From Chlorobiales bacterium (GTDB taxonomy: Bacteria > Bacteroidota > Chlorobiia > Chlorobiales > Chlorobiaceae), in assembly GCA_022360415.1 (NCBI GenBank), contig JAKSDB010000322.1, positions 1 to 12,172 on the forward strand: DNA of 12,172 bases, read 5' to 3'. Position numbers and translations under genes: made by a program. Shown here one piece after another: positions 1-5,815 of the stretch. Each line of letters begins with the position of its first letter. Positions within the stretch are counted from its first letter, which is position 1. Under the pieces are notes generated by a model that saw only the letters and a list, made by a program, of their open reading frames with translations, was not told the origin of the DNA and did no database searches.

Positions 1-289
1 CGAGATTATCCTTCAACCTTGAAAATTCGCTCGCGTATTGGCTGACAAGCTTATCGAGATCTTCACTGTACTCCCATTTCAAATCCTCCCTCAATCCATC
101 AAGAACACCTTGCCTCTCCATTTTGACTGCTTTGAGCACAACGATCTCATCGCCGACTTCTGTCAGAGTTTGCTCGATCTCGCTTTTCAGAGCCTCCCTC
201 TCGCCCCCGCCGCAGGCTGTAAGACCAGCGAACAGAAGAAGAACACATGCCTGTTTCAAATACGTAATGGACCGCTTCATTTTTCTCAT
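1..289 (-). CDS. Small putative lipoprotein, 3' end cut by window edge
   Basis: An open frame runs from an ATG at 289 off the left edge without a stop (96 residues visible). The product starts with a basic n-region (MRKMKR), then a hydrophobic stretch and a lipobox LTAC at residues 23-26 followed by GGG, so it should be exported and lipidated on Cys26. The rest is highly charged and looks helical (many Glu, Lys and Leu, no Pro visible), suggesting a coiled coil; I do not recognise a family. The start is uncertain: ATG 289 has no clear ribosome site, while the in-frame ATG at 280 has a weak GAG seven bases ahead. It lies 86 bp after the BMP lipoprotein gene on the same strand and is probably cotranscribed with it. 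The function is unknown. Confidence 0.7.
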   Translation of the reverse strand, partial: MRKMKRSITYLKQACVLLLFAGLTACGGGEREALKSEIEQTLTEVGDEIVVLKAVKMERQGVLDGLREDLKWEYSEDLDKLVSQYASEFSRLKDNL

Positions 290-375
290 GTTTTTTTATT
301 ATTCAGGGCTTTTCCTTCATACTCCTTGTGCCTGTAACACTGCATGCAACAATCCGCCTTTTCAAAACAAGGTGG

Positions 376-1389
376 TCAATCGATAACCAGGTCTCCATCA
401 ATAATCTGCTGACGGATCTTTTCAACTCTGCCGTGTACGTCTTCCCCGATAAGAACCTTGTTTTTACTGTTATAGACATAATCGGTATAGCGGCCTTTCA
501 GACCGAAGACATTTATCTTTCCTCCCTGAAATGTTCCCGACAGCACCTGTTCGACAGTGGCAAAAACAGTACGGTCAACCGCTTTTGGTATACTCGTCAG
601 TACATGGCCGGGAGCGAGGTCTTCCTGGTTCCGGTCGGTGCCGATCACGAAATTTCCGGTTTCAAGGGCGGCATCCGCAACGCCGACACCGCTCAAACCG
701 GCTGCCTGATATATGATATCGGCGCCCCTCGCATACTGACCCAGCGCCATCTCTTTACCTTTGGCGGGATTGGCAAAAGCACTCCCTGTCATACCAATGT
801 AGCTGGAGATGATGGTTATGTCCGGGTTTACCTGTTTCGCGCCTGCTATGAAACCATCCTGAAAACGTTTTATGATGCTTGACTCCATCCCCCCGATAAA
901 GCCAACCCTGTTGGTTTTCGTCACAAGTCCGGCAATCACCCCGGCAAGGTACGATCCCTGCTTATCCTGAAAAACTATTCCTGAAAGGTTTGCCGGAAGC
1001 GTTTCACCGGGTTTGGAGAGATAATCGATGCAGGCGAAATATTTGTCCGGGAACTCCCTGGCTATATCGGCAATATCCCCACTGAAAAGAAGCCCGACGC
1101 CGAAAATGACCCTGACCCCCGGATCGGCCGCCAGCTGTCTCAGTGCCGCCTCCCTGTCTGCACCTTCGCCTGTCGGCTCGATATAGACAATATCAACACC
1201 CAGCGAATCCCTGGACAGTTCAAGCCCGTGGTAAGCCGCGTCGTTAAACGATTTGTCCCCTCTCCCGCCGACGTCAAACACCATGCCGACAGTCATTTTA
1301 CCGGAGGAGGAGCCGTCAGCAGGAGTTTGCGCGCTACACCCTGTAAAGAGCGTCAACAGTATGCCGAGAAAAGCAAGTGTGTATTTCAT
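376..1389 (-). CDS. BMP/PnrA-family lipoprotein, ABC-type substrate-binding protein
   Basis: This 337-residue protein belongs to the basic membrane protein (Bmp/TmpC/PnrA) family of periplasmic type-1 binding-protein folds, whose studied members bind nucleosides for ABC import. A signal peptide with lipobox FTGC places the lipidated Cys at residue 18, followed by a short Ser/Gly linker. The family hallmark GDKSFNDAAYHGL lies near residues 44-56; this segment normally contributes ligand-contacting Phe and Asn. Other family-like blocks are VGFIGGMES (about 161-169) and the GTDRNQEDLAPG segment (about 248-259). The length is typical and the frame is intact. The ribosome site before the ATG is weak. 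No transporter permease or ATPase is in the window; the genes may lie beyond the left edge. Ligand identity (purine nucleoside is usual) is inferred from the family only. Confidence 0.88.
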   Translation of the reverse strand: MKYTLAFLGILLTLFTGCSAQTPADGSSSGKMTVGMVFDVGGRGDKSFNDAAYHGLELSRDSLGVDIVYIEPTGEGADREAALRQLAADPGVRVIFGVGLLFSGDIADIAREFPDKYFACIDYLSKPGETLPANLSGIVFQDKQGSYLAGVIAGLVTKTNRVGFIGGMESSIIKRFQDGFIAGAKQVNPDITIISSYIGMTGSAFANPAKGKEMALGQYARGADIIYQAAGLSGVGVADAALETGNFVIGTDRNQEDLAPGHVLTSIPKAVDRTVFATVEQVLSGTFQGGKINVFGLKGRYTDYVYNSKNKVLIGEDVHGRVEKIRQQIIDGDLVID

Positions 1390-1777
1390 AGGGCAATGTC
1401 TGATGCCTACCTATAAACAGGCCGGTAAAAGGTTAGCCTGAGTTGAGCGATTATTCATTCGCCCCGCAAGGTCAGTACAATGTAAAATGCTCAGTTCAGG
1501 TGGAAATTACAGAGGCTAAACATAAGAAAAACCCTGCCTTTTTAAAAGGATTGGGACAAGTTCAAAACAATTATCAGCCAATACAAAAAAGCATCGGGCA
1601 GGGAATGGATTATTCCCGAACATTCAATGAAGTAATCACTATATTGCTGGGCACCTCTGTTAATTGTCATGAGTCCCGATTATATCGGGACCGACGAAGT
1701 AATCACGACGTGGAATGAATTAATAGAAGTGCCCTATAGTAGTGACCTGCGGTTGACACCCATTACATATTTTTTTC
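1390..1777. other. 388-bp divergent spacer between BMP lipoprotein and CHAD genes
   Basis: No supported gene is seen here. A 91-codon frame (1443-1718, TTG start) is not credible because its 3' part is made of the inverted-repeat element at 1649-1734. The stretch 1621-1648 (CAATGAAGTAATCACTATAT) resembles the internal CAACGAAGTAATC motif of that element family, so a decayed second copy may precede it. A TTGACA hexamer sits at 1753-1758, but nothing like a -10 box follows at the right distance. The spacer must hold the promoters for both flanking genes; I cannot place them securely. Confidence 0.6.
1649..1734 (+). repeat. Short (86 bp) copy of the terminal-inverted-repeat element
   Basis: The left end GGGCACCTCTGTTAATT and the reverse complement of the right end, GGGCACTTCTATTAATT, match at 15 of 17 positions. 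After the left arm comes TGTCATGAG, as in the copy at 5528. The centre is reduced to a perfect 8-bp hairpin, GTCCCGAT-TAT-ATCGGGAC (1673-1691). The right side keeps the family motif CGACGAAGTAATCAC. No clear target-site duplication flanks it. It contains no gene and is non-autonomous if mobile. Confidence 0.8.
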
Positions 1778-3334
1778 ATGAGAACCATTCCCGGCCCACT
1801 GTTTTTCCGTCTGTCAGATGCCCTTGATCTGCCTGTTTTTTTCAAAGGAATGGAGAAGTCTTTTACGTTTCAGGCACAACCGGTGAGAAAGGAAACACTT
1901 GACTGGTTCGACACCTTTGACTGGAAAGCATGGAGCAGGAAAAGCGCCATCGTGCGCAGCGGCAGCCGACTGGCCATCCTGGACATGAAAAGCGGTCACG
2001 AACTATGCGGTGCGCCAGTAAGAAAACGACCACGAAGTTTTTTCCCGAATGATATCGACGATAAAAAAACTGCTTCAAGACTTCTCGGCATTTCAAAGCT
2101 TCGGGCATTTATCCTTTACGGTTCCGTTGAAACCGAAACGAGAAAATGGCGGATTCTTGATGAAAACCGCAAAACCGTAGCTTCCATCGAGCTTCTTTCG
2201 CTTCCGGGGAAAAAAGACGGAAAAAGGCAACTCTTCATGAAGCTCTCTCCGGTAAGAGGCTATGGAAAGGAGCTTGAAACAGTTGCGGGACATTTAAAAC
2301 AGTATCCCGATCATTCGGAAAAAATAACCTGTCTCGATTATCATAAAGAAATCCTGACCGCCGCAGGAATCACCCCGGCCAGCTACTCATCAAAACCATC
2401 CGTCAAGCTCAAGCCCGGCGATACCATACAGGATTCGGCAAGGAAATTACTGCTTCCCACTCTCGGTGTTCTTTACGCCAATGAAAAATGGATATCGAAG
2501 AATATCGATACCGAGTTTCTTCATGATTATCGTGTAGCGGTACGCAGGACCCGTTCCATCCTTGCGCAGCTCAAAGGAATCTTTCCGCCTGAAGAACTTT
2601 CTCGTTATAAAAAGGTTTTCAGGGAGCTCGGCAAACGGACCGGCAATCTTCGCGACCTGGATGTCTACCTGCTCCAGGCTGATCGGTTCAGAAACCTTCT
2701 CCCGGGCACCATGCGCGATTCCCTCGACACTTTTTTCACGGATCTCGGGAACCGCCATAAGAAGGAGCTGAAAAGCTTAAACCGGTATCTTGGTTCGGAA
2801 AAACACACACGCCTGATGCGGGAATGGGAGGCGTTTCTGAGAAGCGAGATGCCGTCAGATCCGGATATCACTCCTAAAGCCGGCACCAAAACATCGGATG
2901 TCGCGGTTTCCACGATCCGGAAAGCATGGAAAAAAGTTATCCGCCACGGCAGGGAAATCAGCGGGACAGCAACCGATACGGAGCGCCATACAATGCGGAT
3001 CGAGTGTAAAAAGCTGCGCTACCTCCTGGAGTTCTACGCGTCCATCTTGCCGGCGAAAAATCTTCAAACGGTCGTCCGCCAGCTCAAAACGCTTCAGGAC
3101 AATCTCGGGACCTTCGTGGATCTTTCAGTTCAGCAGGGATACCTCAACAATTATCTCTCCCGTCTCGAGCCCGGTGCCGACAATATTTCCTCCGCCGCTT
3201 CCATCGGCGGGCTGGTTACGGCGCTGTACCATGAACGAGAAAACGTTCGCATGAATTTTCACAATACCTTCGATACATTCGACACGCCGGAAACCGAAGC
3301 GCTGTTCAACGAACTGCTCAACAAACACCGCTGA
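1778..3334 (+). CDS. CHAD-domain protein with degenerate CYTH-like N-terminus
   Basis: This is a 518-residue protein. Residues about 215-515 form a CHAD domain, the helical conserved-histidine domain that binds polyphosphate and localises to polyphosphate granules where tested. Its hallmarks are HDYRVAVRRTRS (249-260), GNLRDLDVYLLQ (289-300), RHTMRIECKKLRYLLEFY (403-420) and LKTLQDNLGTFVDLSV (436-451), with many Lys/Arg available for a polyanion. Residues about 26-200 look like a worn CYTH (triphosphate tunnel) domain: WFDTFDWKAW at 43-52 matches the usual DTFDWRLY block, but no ExExK catalytic motif is visible, so tripolyphosphatase activity is doubtful. The start is uncertain: ATG 1778 has no ribosome site, and ATG 1850 has AAAGGA directly abutting it. 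The ParA gene begins 3 bp after its stop, implying one transcript and a shared role. No polyphosphate kinase is in the window. Confidence 0.85.
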   Translation: MRTIPGPLFFRLSDALDLPVFFKGMEKSFTFQAQPVRKETLDWFDTFDWKAWSRKSAIVRSGSRLAILDMKSGHELCGAPVRKRPRSFFPNDIDDKKTASRLLGISKLRAFILYGSVETETRKWRILDENRKTVASIELLSLPGKKDGKRQLFMKLSPVRGYGKELETVAGHLKQYPDHSEKITCLDYHKEILTAAGITPASYSSKPSVKLKPGDTIQDSARKLLLPTLGVLYANEKWISKNIDTEFLHDYRVAVRRTRSILAQLKGIFPPEELSRYKKVFRELGKRTGNLRDLDVYLLQADRFRNLLPGTMRDSLDTFFTDLGNRHKKELKSLNRYLGSEKHTRLMREWEAFLRSEMPSDPDITPKAGTKTSDVAVSTIRKAWKKVIRHGREISGTATDTERHTMRIECKKLRYLLEFYASILPAKNLQTVVRQLKTLQDNLGTFVDLSVQQGYLNNYLSRLEPGADNISSAASIGGLVTALYHERENVRMNFHNTFDTFDTPETEALFNELLNKHR

Positions 3335-3337
3335 CAT

Positions 3338-4081
3338 ATGAAAACCATCGCGCTCTACAGCATCAAGGGAGGGGTTGGAAAAACCGCTTCGGCTGTCAAC
3401 CTGGCATACCTTTCTTCTCTTGGCGAACCCCCAACGCTTATCTGCGACCTCGATCCTCAGGGCGCCAGTTCCTTTTATTTCCGAATTGTCCCGAACAAAA
3501 AATACAGCAGCCGGAAGTTTCTCAAGGGAAACAAAAAAATCTATGACAACATTAAAGGAACCGACTACGAAAATCTCGATCTTCTCCCCTCCGATTTTTC
3601 CTACCGGAACCTGGATATCGAGCTGCTGGAAGAAAAAAAACCACAGAAGAAACTGAGAAAAAACATTCAGGAGCTTAGCACTGAATACCCGTTCATCTTT
3701 TTCGATTGCCCTCCGAACCTTACCCTGCTTTCCGAAAGCGTTTTCGTGGCTTCGGACATCGTTCTCGTGCCGCTTATTCCGACAACGCTTTCCCTGAGGA
3801 CATTCGATCAACTGGTTGGCTTTTTTAAGGAAAGCAGGCTCGATACCTCCAAAATCAGGGGATTTTTCACGATGTACGAGCGCCGCAAGGCCATGCACCG
3901 GGAGATCATCGAAGAATACAGCGGGAAAAAGCGGTTTTTGAAACGGATCATACCCTACAACTCTGAAGTTGAAAAAATGGGTATCTACAGGGCTCCTCTC
4001 AACGCCGTGCGTCCTCACGCGCCCGCTTCGATGGCGTATCAGGAATTGTGGGAAGAGTTAAGGGGAGAGATCAAACAGTAG
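3338..4081 (+). CDS. ParA/MinD-family ATPase paired with CHAD protein
   Basis: This 247-residue protein is a short ParA-type P-loop ATPase without an N-terminal helix-turn-helix. The deviant Walker A motif KGGVGKTA (10-17) carries the signature lysine needed for the nucleotide-sandwich dimer. Walker A' is CDLDPQG (36-42) and Walker B is FIFFDCPP (119-126). TTLSLRTFDQL (149-159) and the C-terminal RPHAPASMAYQELWEEL (225-241) are also family-like. Such proteins bind DNA nonspecifically as ATP dimers and move or space a cargo (plasmid, origin, carboxysome, chemoreceptor cluster) set by a partner protein. No ParB gene or parS-like array is nearby. The ATG lies 3 bp past the CHAD stop, with no strong ribosome site, which suggests translational coupling. 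A role in positioning the CHAD-bound cargo is my inference. An orphan chromosomal ParA or plasmid relic is the alternative. Confidence 0.88.
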   Translation: MKTIALYSIKGGVGKTASAVNLAYLSSLGEPPTLICDLDPQGASSFYFRIVPNKKYSSRKFLKGNKKIYDNIKGTDYENLDLLPSDFSYRNLDIELLEEKKPQKKLRKNIQELSTEYPFIFFDCPPNLTLLSESVFVASDIVLVPLIPTTLSLRTFDQLVGFFKESRLDTSKIRGFFTMYERRKAMHREIIEEYSGKKRFLKRIIPYNSEVEKMGIYRAPLNAVRPHAPASMAYQELWEELRGEIKQ

Positions 4082-4140
4082 AAATTTCTTGAAACATTCA
4101 CTCTTTAAGTCATGGTTTGGCGAAAAGAACGAGAACCTCA

Positions 4141-4283
4141 GGGCGCGTCTATTAATTGTCGTGAGCATCTTGAGTAAAAGGCGTACGGAGCCAGAGAAAC
4201 CGGAGTGTACACGAAGTACATGAGGATTTTGAGCACCGCACAACGAAGTAATCATGGTGCGCAACAAATTAATGGAGGTGCCC
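4141..4283 (+). repeat. Long (143 bp) copy of the terminal-inverted-repeat element
   Basis: The left end (GGGCGCGTCTATTAATTGTC) and the reverse complement of the right end (GGGCACCTCCATTAATTTGT) pair, and pairing continues inward with GCATCTTGA against GCACCATGA. The central part shares a core with the copy at 9609: GAAACCGGAGTGTA, a small hairpin TGTAC-ACGAA-GTACA, then TGAGGAT. The motif CAACGAAGTAATCA precedes the right arm. It lies between the ParA stop and the tRNA-Cys promoter region. I see no other terminator after ParA, so the folded repeat may limit read-through. Confidence 0.85.
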
Positions 4284-4287
4284 CCGC

Positions 4288-4314
4288 TTGTATTCGTTGA
4301 TCTTTTTCTATACA
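4288..4314 (+). promoter_or_regulatory. Possible promoter of tRNA-Cys
   Basis: TTGTAT (4288-4293) and TATACA (4309-4314) resemble -35 and -10 boxes. They are separated by 15 bp, a little short. The -10 box ends 23 bp before the mature tRNA 5' end, leaving room for a short leader. The box begins 5 bp after the repeat element. This is based on sequence resemblance only. Confidence 0.35.
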
Positions 4315-4337
4315 TTTACATCCCTCCCTGCATACAG

Positions 4338-4408
4338 GGCGAAGTGGCCGAGTGGCTAGGCAGAGGTCTGCAAAACCTTTTACAGCGGTTCGAGTCCGCT
4401 CTTCGCCT
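4338..4408 (+). tRNA. tRNA-Cys (anticodon GCA)
   Basis: A full cloverleaf can be drawn. The acceptor stem is GGCGAAG (4338-4344) with CTTCGCC (4401-4407). The D stem is GCC/GGC. The anticodon stem is GAGGT/ACCTT around loop CTGCAAA, with anticodon GCA at 4370-4372. The variable loop has 4 nt, and the T stem is AGCGG/CCGCT around TTCGAGT. The discriminator at 4408 is T, the base conserved in cysteine tRNAs and required by CysRS. CCA is not encoded (TCAA follows), so it must be added after transcription. The gene stands alone, followed 8 bp later by an intrinsic terminator. Confidence 0.96.
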
Positions 4409-4415
4409 CAATAAT

Positions 4416-4438
4416 AAAGCCCGCAAACGCGGGCTTTT
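4416..4438 (+). terminator. Intrinsic terminator after tRNA-Cys, probably bidirectional
   Basis: AAAGCCCGC (4416-4424), loop AAAC, and GCGGGCTTT (4429-4437) form a perfect 9-bp stem ending in a short T run (4435-4438). Read on the minus strand the same stem is followed by a T-rich tract (TTATTATT). It can therefore also end transcripts of the DUF1801 gene, whose stop lies 7 bp away. Confidence 0.85.
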
Positions 4439-4444
4439 GCTGCT

Positions 4445-4798
4445 TTATCCACATGCCCTGGCAATGAAGTCAGCTACCTGCCTTGTTTCGACCTCTTCGA
4501 GACCGTGCAGCTTGATATGCCGTCTGCACTTCCCTTTTCCCTCCAGAATCGAGCCGGGATCGGCAAATGACGCCCCTTGACTGAATTCAACAGAGACATG
4601 TTCCCTGTAGACAAAAATCCCTCCGATCAGCTCTTTCTTTTTTAGGAAAACAATCCCCCCATATTTGACGGTTTCGGTCAAACCGGAACAGGTTCCCAGA
4701 AACATGGATCGAATTCTAACTACGATGTCATGAAATTCGAATGAATGTTTCTGCACAGCAATGAGGTGTGCTTCGATAGCCTCACTATAATCCACCAT
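4445..4798 (-). CDS. DUF1801 (YdhG-like) domain protein
   Basis: This 117-residue protein fits the small DUF1801/YdhG-like family of unknown function. Visible family traits are LTETVKYGGIVF (about residues 40-51), a GGIFVYREHVSVEFSQGASF stretch (about 59-78) and GKGKCRRHIKL (about 87-97) near the C-terminus. There is no signal peptide or membrane segment, so it is cytosolic. No Shine-Dalgarno sequence is evident before the ATG at 4798. It is separated by 72 bp from the toxin gene upstream on the same strand and shares the bidirectional terminator with tRNA-Cys. I assign no biochemical role. Confidence 0.8.
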   Translation of the reverse strand: MVDYSEAIEAHLIAVQKHSFEFHDIVVRIRSMFLGTCSGLTETVKYGGIVFLKKKELIGGIFVYREHVSVEFSQGASFADPGSILEGKGKCRRHIKLHGLEEVETRQVADFIARACG

Positions 4799-4870
4799 AG
4801 TTATGTATATGTTAGAACAAGTTCCCGCTCATGAACAGATCAAACGAAACCGGTTTAAACACTCATAGCC

Positions 4871-5209
4871 TCAATCCATTGCAAGAAAATGTTTGATAGC
4901 TGCCTGTACGGATACCTTGTCTGCTTCTGAAAGGCTCCCAAGGTGACGGAGAATCAGCTTAGTATCGAGTGTGAAAAGCTTGAAACGAACTTTGCATGGG
5001 ACAGTAAGATTCGCACTTTCCCAATCACGTAGCTCGACATCACTAACCCATCGGGTTCTTTTTGCAGTAGTAATCATTGCCAAAATCAAATGATCATGCT
5101 GATCATTGAACGAAGCAGATGAAACCACAAGGGCCGGCCTCTTCTTGGTTACGAGTTTTTCCGTAAATGGAAACGGAATAACGACAACATCAAATGGCTC
5201 AAAGATCAC
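4871..5209 (-). CDS. MazF/PemK-family toxin
   Basis: This is a PemK/MazF-type toxin, a family of ribosome-independent mRNA interferases. Family traits are the N-terminal FDVVVIPFPFTE strand, KKRPALVVS (the conserved Arg-Pro), the FN..HDHLILAMITTA segment, and the C-terminal helix LSEADKVSVQAAIKHFLA. I chose the GTG start at 5209 (112 residues) because GAGGAGG stands six bases ahead of it (5216-5222). The upstream ATG at 5224 (117 residues) has only AGAGGA two to three bases away. With the GTG start the gene overlaps the antitoxin stop by 11 bp, consistent with coupled translation. Target sequence and activity are unknown; the length is normal and the frame intact. Confidence 0.85.
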   Translation of the reverse strand: MIFEPFDVVVIPFPFTEKLVTKKRPALVVSSASFNDQHDHLILAMITTAKRTRWVSDVELRDWESANLTVPCKVRFKLFTLDTKLILRHLGSLSEADKVSVQAAIKHFLAMD

Positions 5210-5423
5210 TCCAGGCCTCCTCATCTTCCTCTGAAATCCATTCGTTGAGCGTCTCCGAGATACCGTTCAGATAAACATCGACCGGGGCTTTAATTTTTCG
5301 AACAATCAGATGATCACCCTCGATTTCAAACGTCAACATGTCACTCTCTTTCAGTTGAGCTGCTTTGCGAATTGCAGCCGGGATTGTTACCTGCCCTTTG
5401 GATGTTATTTTTGCAAGTTCCAT
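5199..5423 (-). CDS. AbrB/MazE-type antitoxin
   Basis: This 74-residue protein begins with a SpoVT/AbrB swapped-hairpin DNA-binding domain: KITSKGQVTIPAAIRKA at residues 5-21, then LTFEIEGDHLIVRKI to about residue 44. The C-terminal third is acidic (SEEDEEAWSDL), as expected for the segment that occupies the toxin's RNA groove. It precedes and overlaps the toxin gene, the usual MazEF order. The complex probably represses its own promoter. The ribosome site (AAGAA) is weak. The family call is firm; autoregulation is inferred. Confidence 0.87.
   Translation of the reverse strand: MELAKITSKGQVTIPAAIRKAAQLKESDMLTFEIEGDHLIVRKIKAPVDVYLNGISETLNEWISEEDEEAWSDL
5216..5222 (-). promoter_or_regulatory. 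Ribosome binding site deciding the toxin start
   Basis: GAGGAGG on the minus strand lies six bases before a GTG codon at 5209, inside the antitoxin reading frame. It also overlaps the alternative toxin ATG at 5222-5224. This placement favours the GTG start and ties toxin translation to ribosomes finishing the antitoxin gene. Confidence 0.6.
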
Positions 5424-5445
5424 TGCATGTTCTTTTTTAAACCTT

Positions 5446-5475
5446 CATATAACCCCTACATGTAAGAATGTAAGG
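5446..5475 (-). promoter_or_regulatory. Candidate promoter/operator of the toxin-antitoxin operon
   Basis: On the plus strand two octamers stand in tandem, ATGTAAGA and ATGTAAGG (5460-5475). On the minus strand this gives two TTACAT boxes that could act as -35 sequences, with TATATG (5451-5446) as a -10 box 16 bp from the distal one. A tandem repeat overlapping the promoter would suit a MazE-type repressor. No experimental or comparative support is available here. Confidence 0.3.
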
Positions 5476-5527
5476 AATAGCGTCCGATCAGCAAAAAGTG
5501 TCTTTTAACGCGAATCGGACTCCATAA

Positions 5528-5642
5528 GGGCACCTCTATTTATTGTCATGAGCGGTTCAAGTGCAAGGCGAACGGAGCCGCCCCCCCCTCCTATCCGCTC
5601 AACGAAGCAATTGAAGCGCGGAATAAATAAAGAGAGGTGCCC
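5528..5642 (+). repeat. 115-bp copy of the terminal-inverted-repeat element with apparent target duplication
   Basis: The ends GGGCACCTCTATTTATT and, as reverse complement, GGGCACCTCTCTTTATT differ at one position. Inner arms GCGGTTCAA and GCGCTTCAA continue the pairing. ATAA occurs directly on both sides (5524-5527 and 5643-5646), consistent with a 4-bp target-site duplication. The centre differs from the long copies and contains eight consecutive C (5581-5588). The family motif CAACGAAG is kept before the right arm. Confidence 0.82.
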
Positions 5643-5815
5643 ATAATTTGCAAAGGTCGTAAACGAATGTTACATATCTTTTTAAGACTTTTTCCGGTCT
5701 AACCTGTGACGCTCTGCCGCACCTGGTTTCCCCCGCCTGATGTCTCGCATGTTCGGGAAATGTGGCTGGTCACGCTGATACATTTAAGTTTTTAAAGCCT
5801 CAAAACAGGTACTTC

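Larger units (their letters stand above)
5424..5815. other. 392-bp divergent spacer between antitoxin and acyl-CoA synthetase
   Basis: No gene is seen. From left to right it holds the toxin-antitoxin promoter region, an inverted repeat GTCCGAT/ATCGGAC (5482-5488 and 5514-5520, 25-nt loop), the repeat element at 5528-5642, and the synthetase leader. TTGCAA (5648-5653) and TACATA (5671-5676) with a 17-bp gap are a weak promoter candidate for the synthetase, just outside the element. AGAC-TTTTTCCG-GTCT near 5684-5699 could form a small hairpin in the leader. Confidence 0.5.

Noticed and set aside
328..882. 184-codon plus-strand frame
   Set aside because: It is antisense to the BMP lipoprotein gene and shows no protein-like motifs.
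1443..1718. 91-codon plus-strand frame in the spacer before the CHAD gene
   Set aside because: It has a TTG start and no recognisable protein features, and its last quarter is made of the inverted-repeat element.
1753..1781. TTGACA as a promoter of the CHAD gene
   Set aside because: The hexamer at the right spacing (TCATGA) is unlike a -10 box and overlaps the presumed start codon.
3125..4018. 297-codon minus-strand frame
   Set aside because: It lies antisense to the CHAD gene end and to ParA, both of which have clear family motifs. The long frame is a by-product of their codon bias.
4058..4315. 85-codon minus-strand frame between ParA and tRNA-Cys
   Set aside because: It is nearly all repeat element plus the antisense 3' end of ParA, and the frame is not kept in the sister copy.
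4338..5642. Integrative island using tRNA-Cys as attachment site
   Set aside because: No second copy of the tRNA 3' end is found in the window, and there is no integrase gene.
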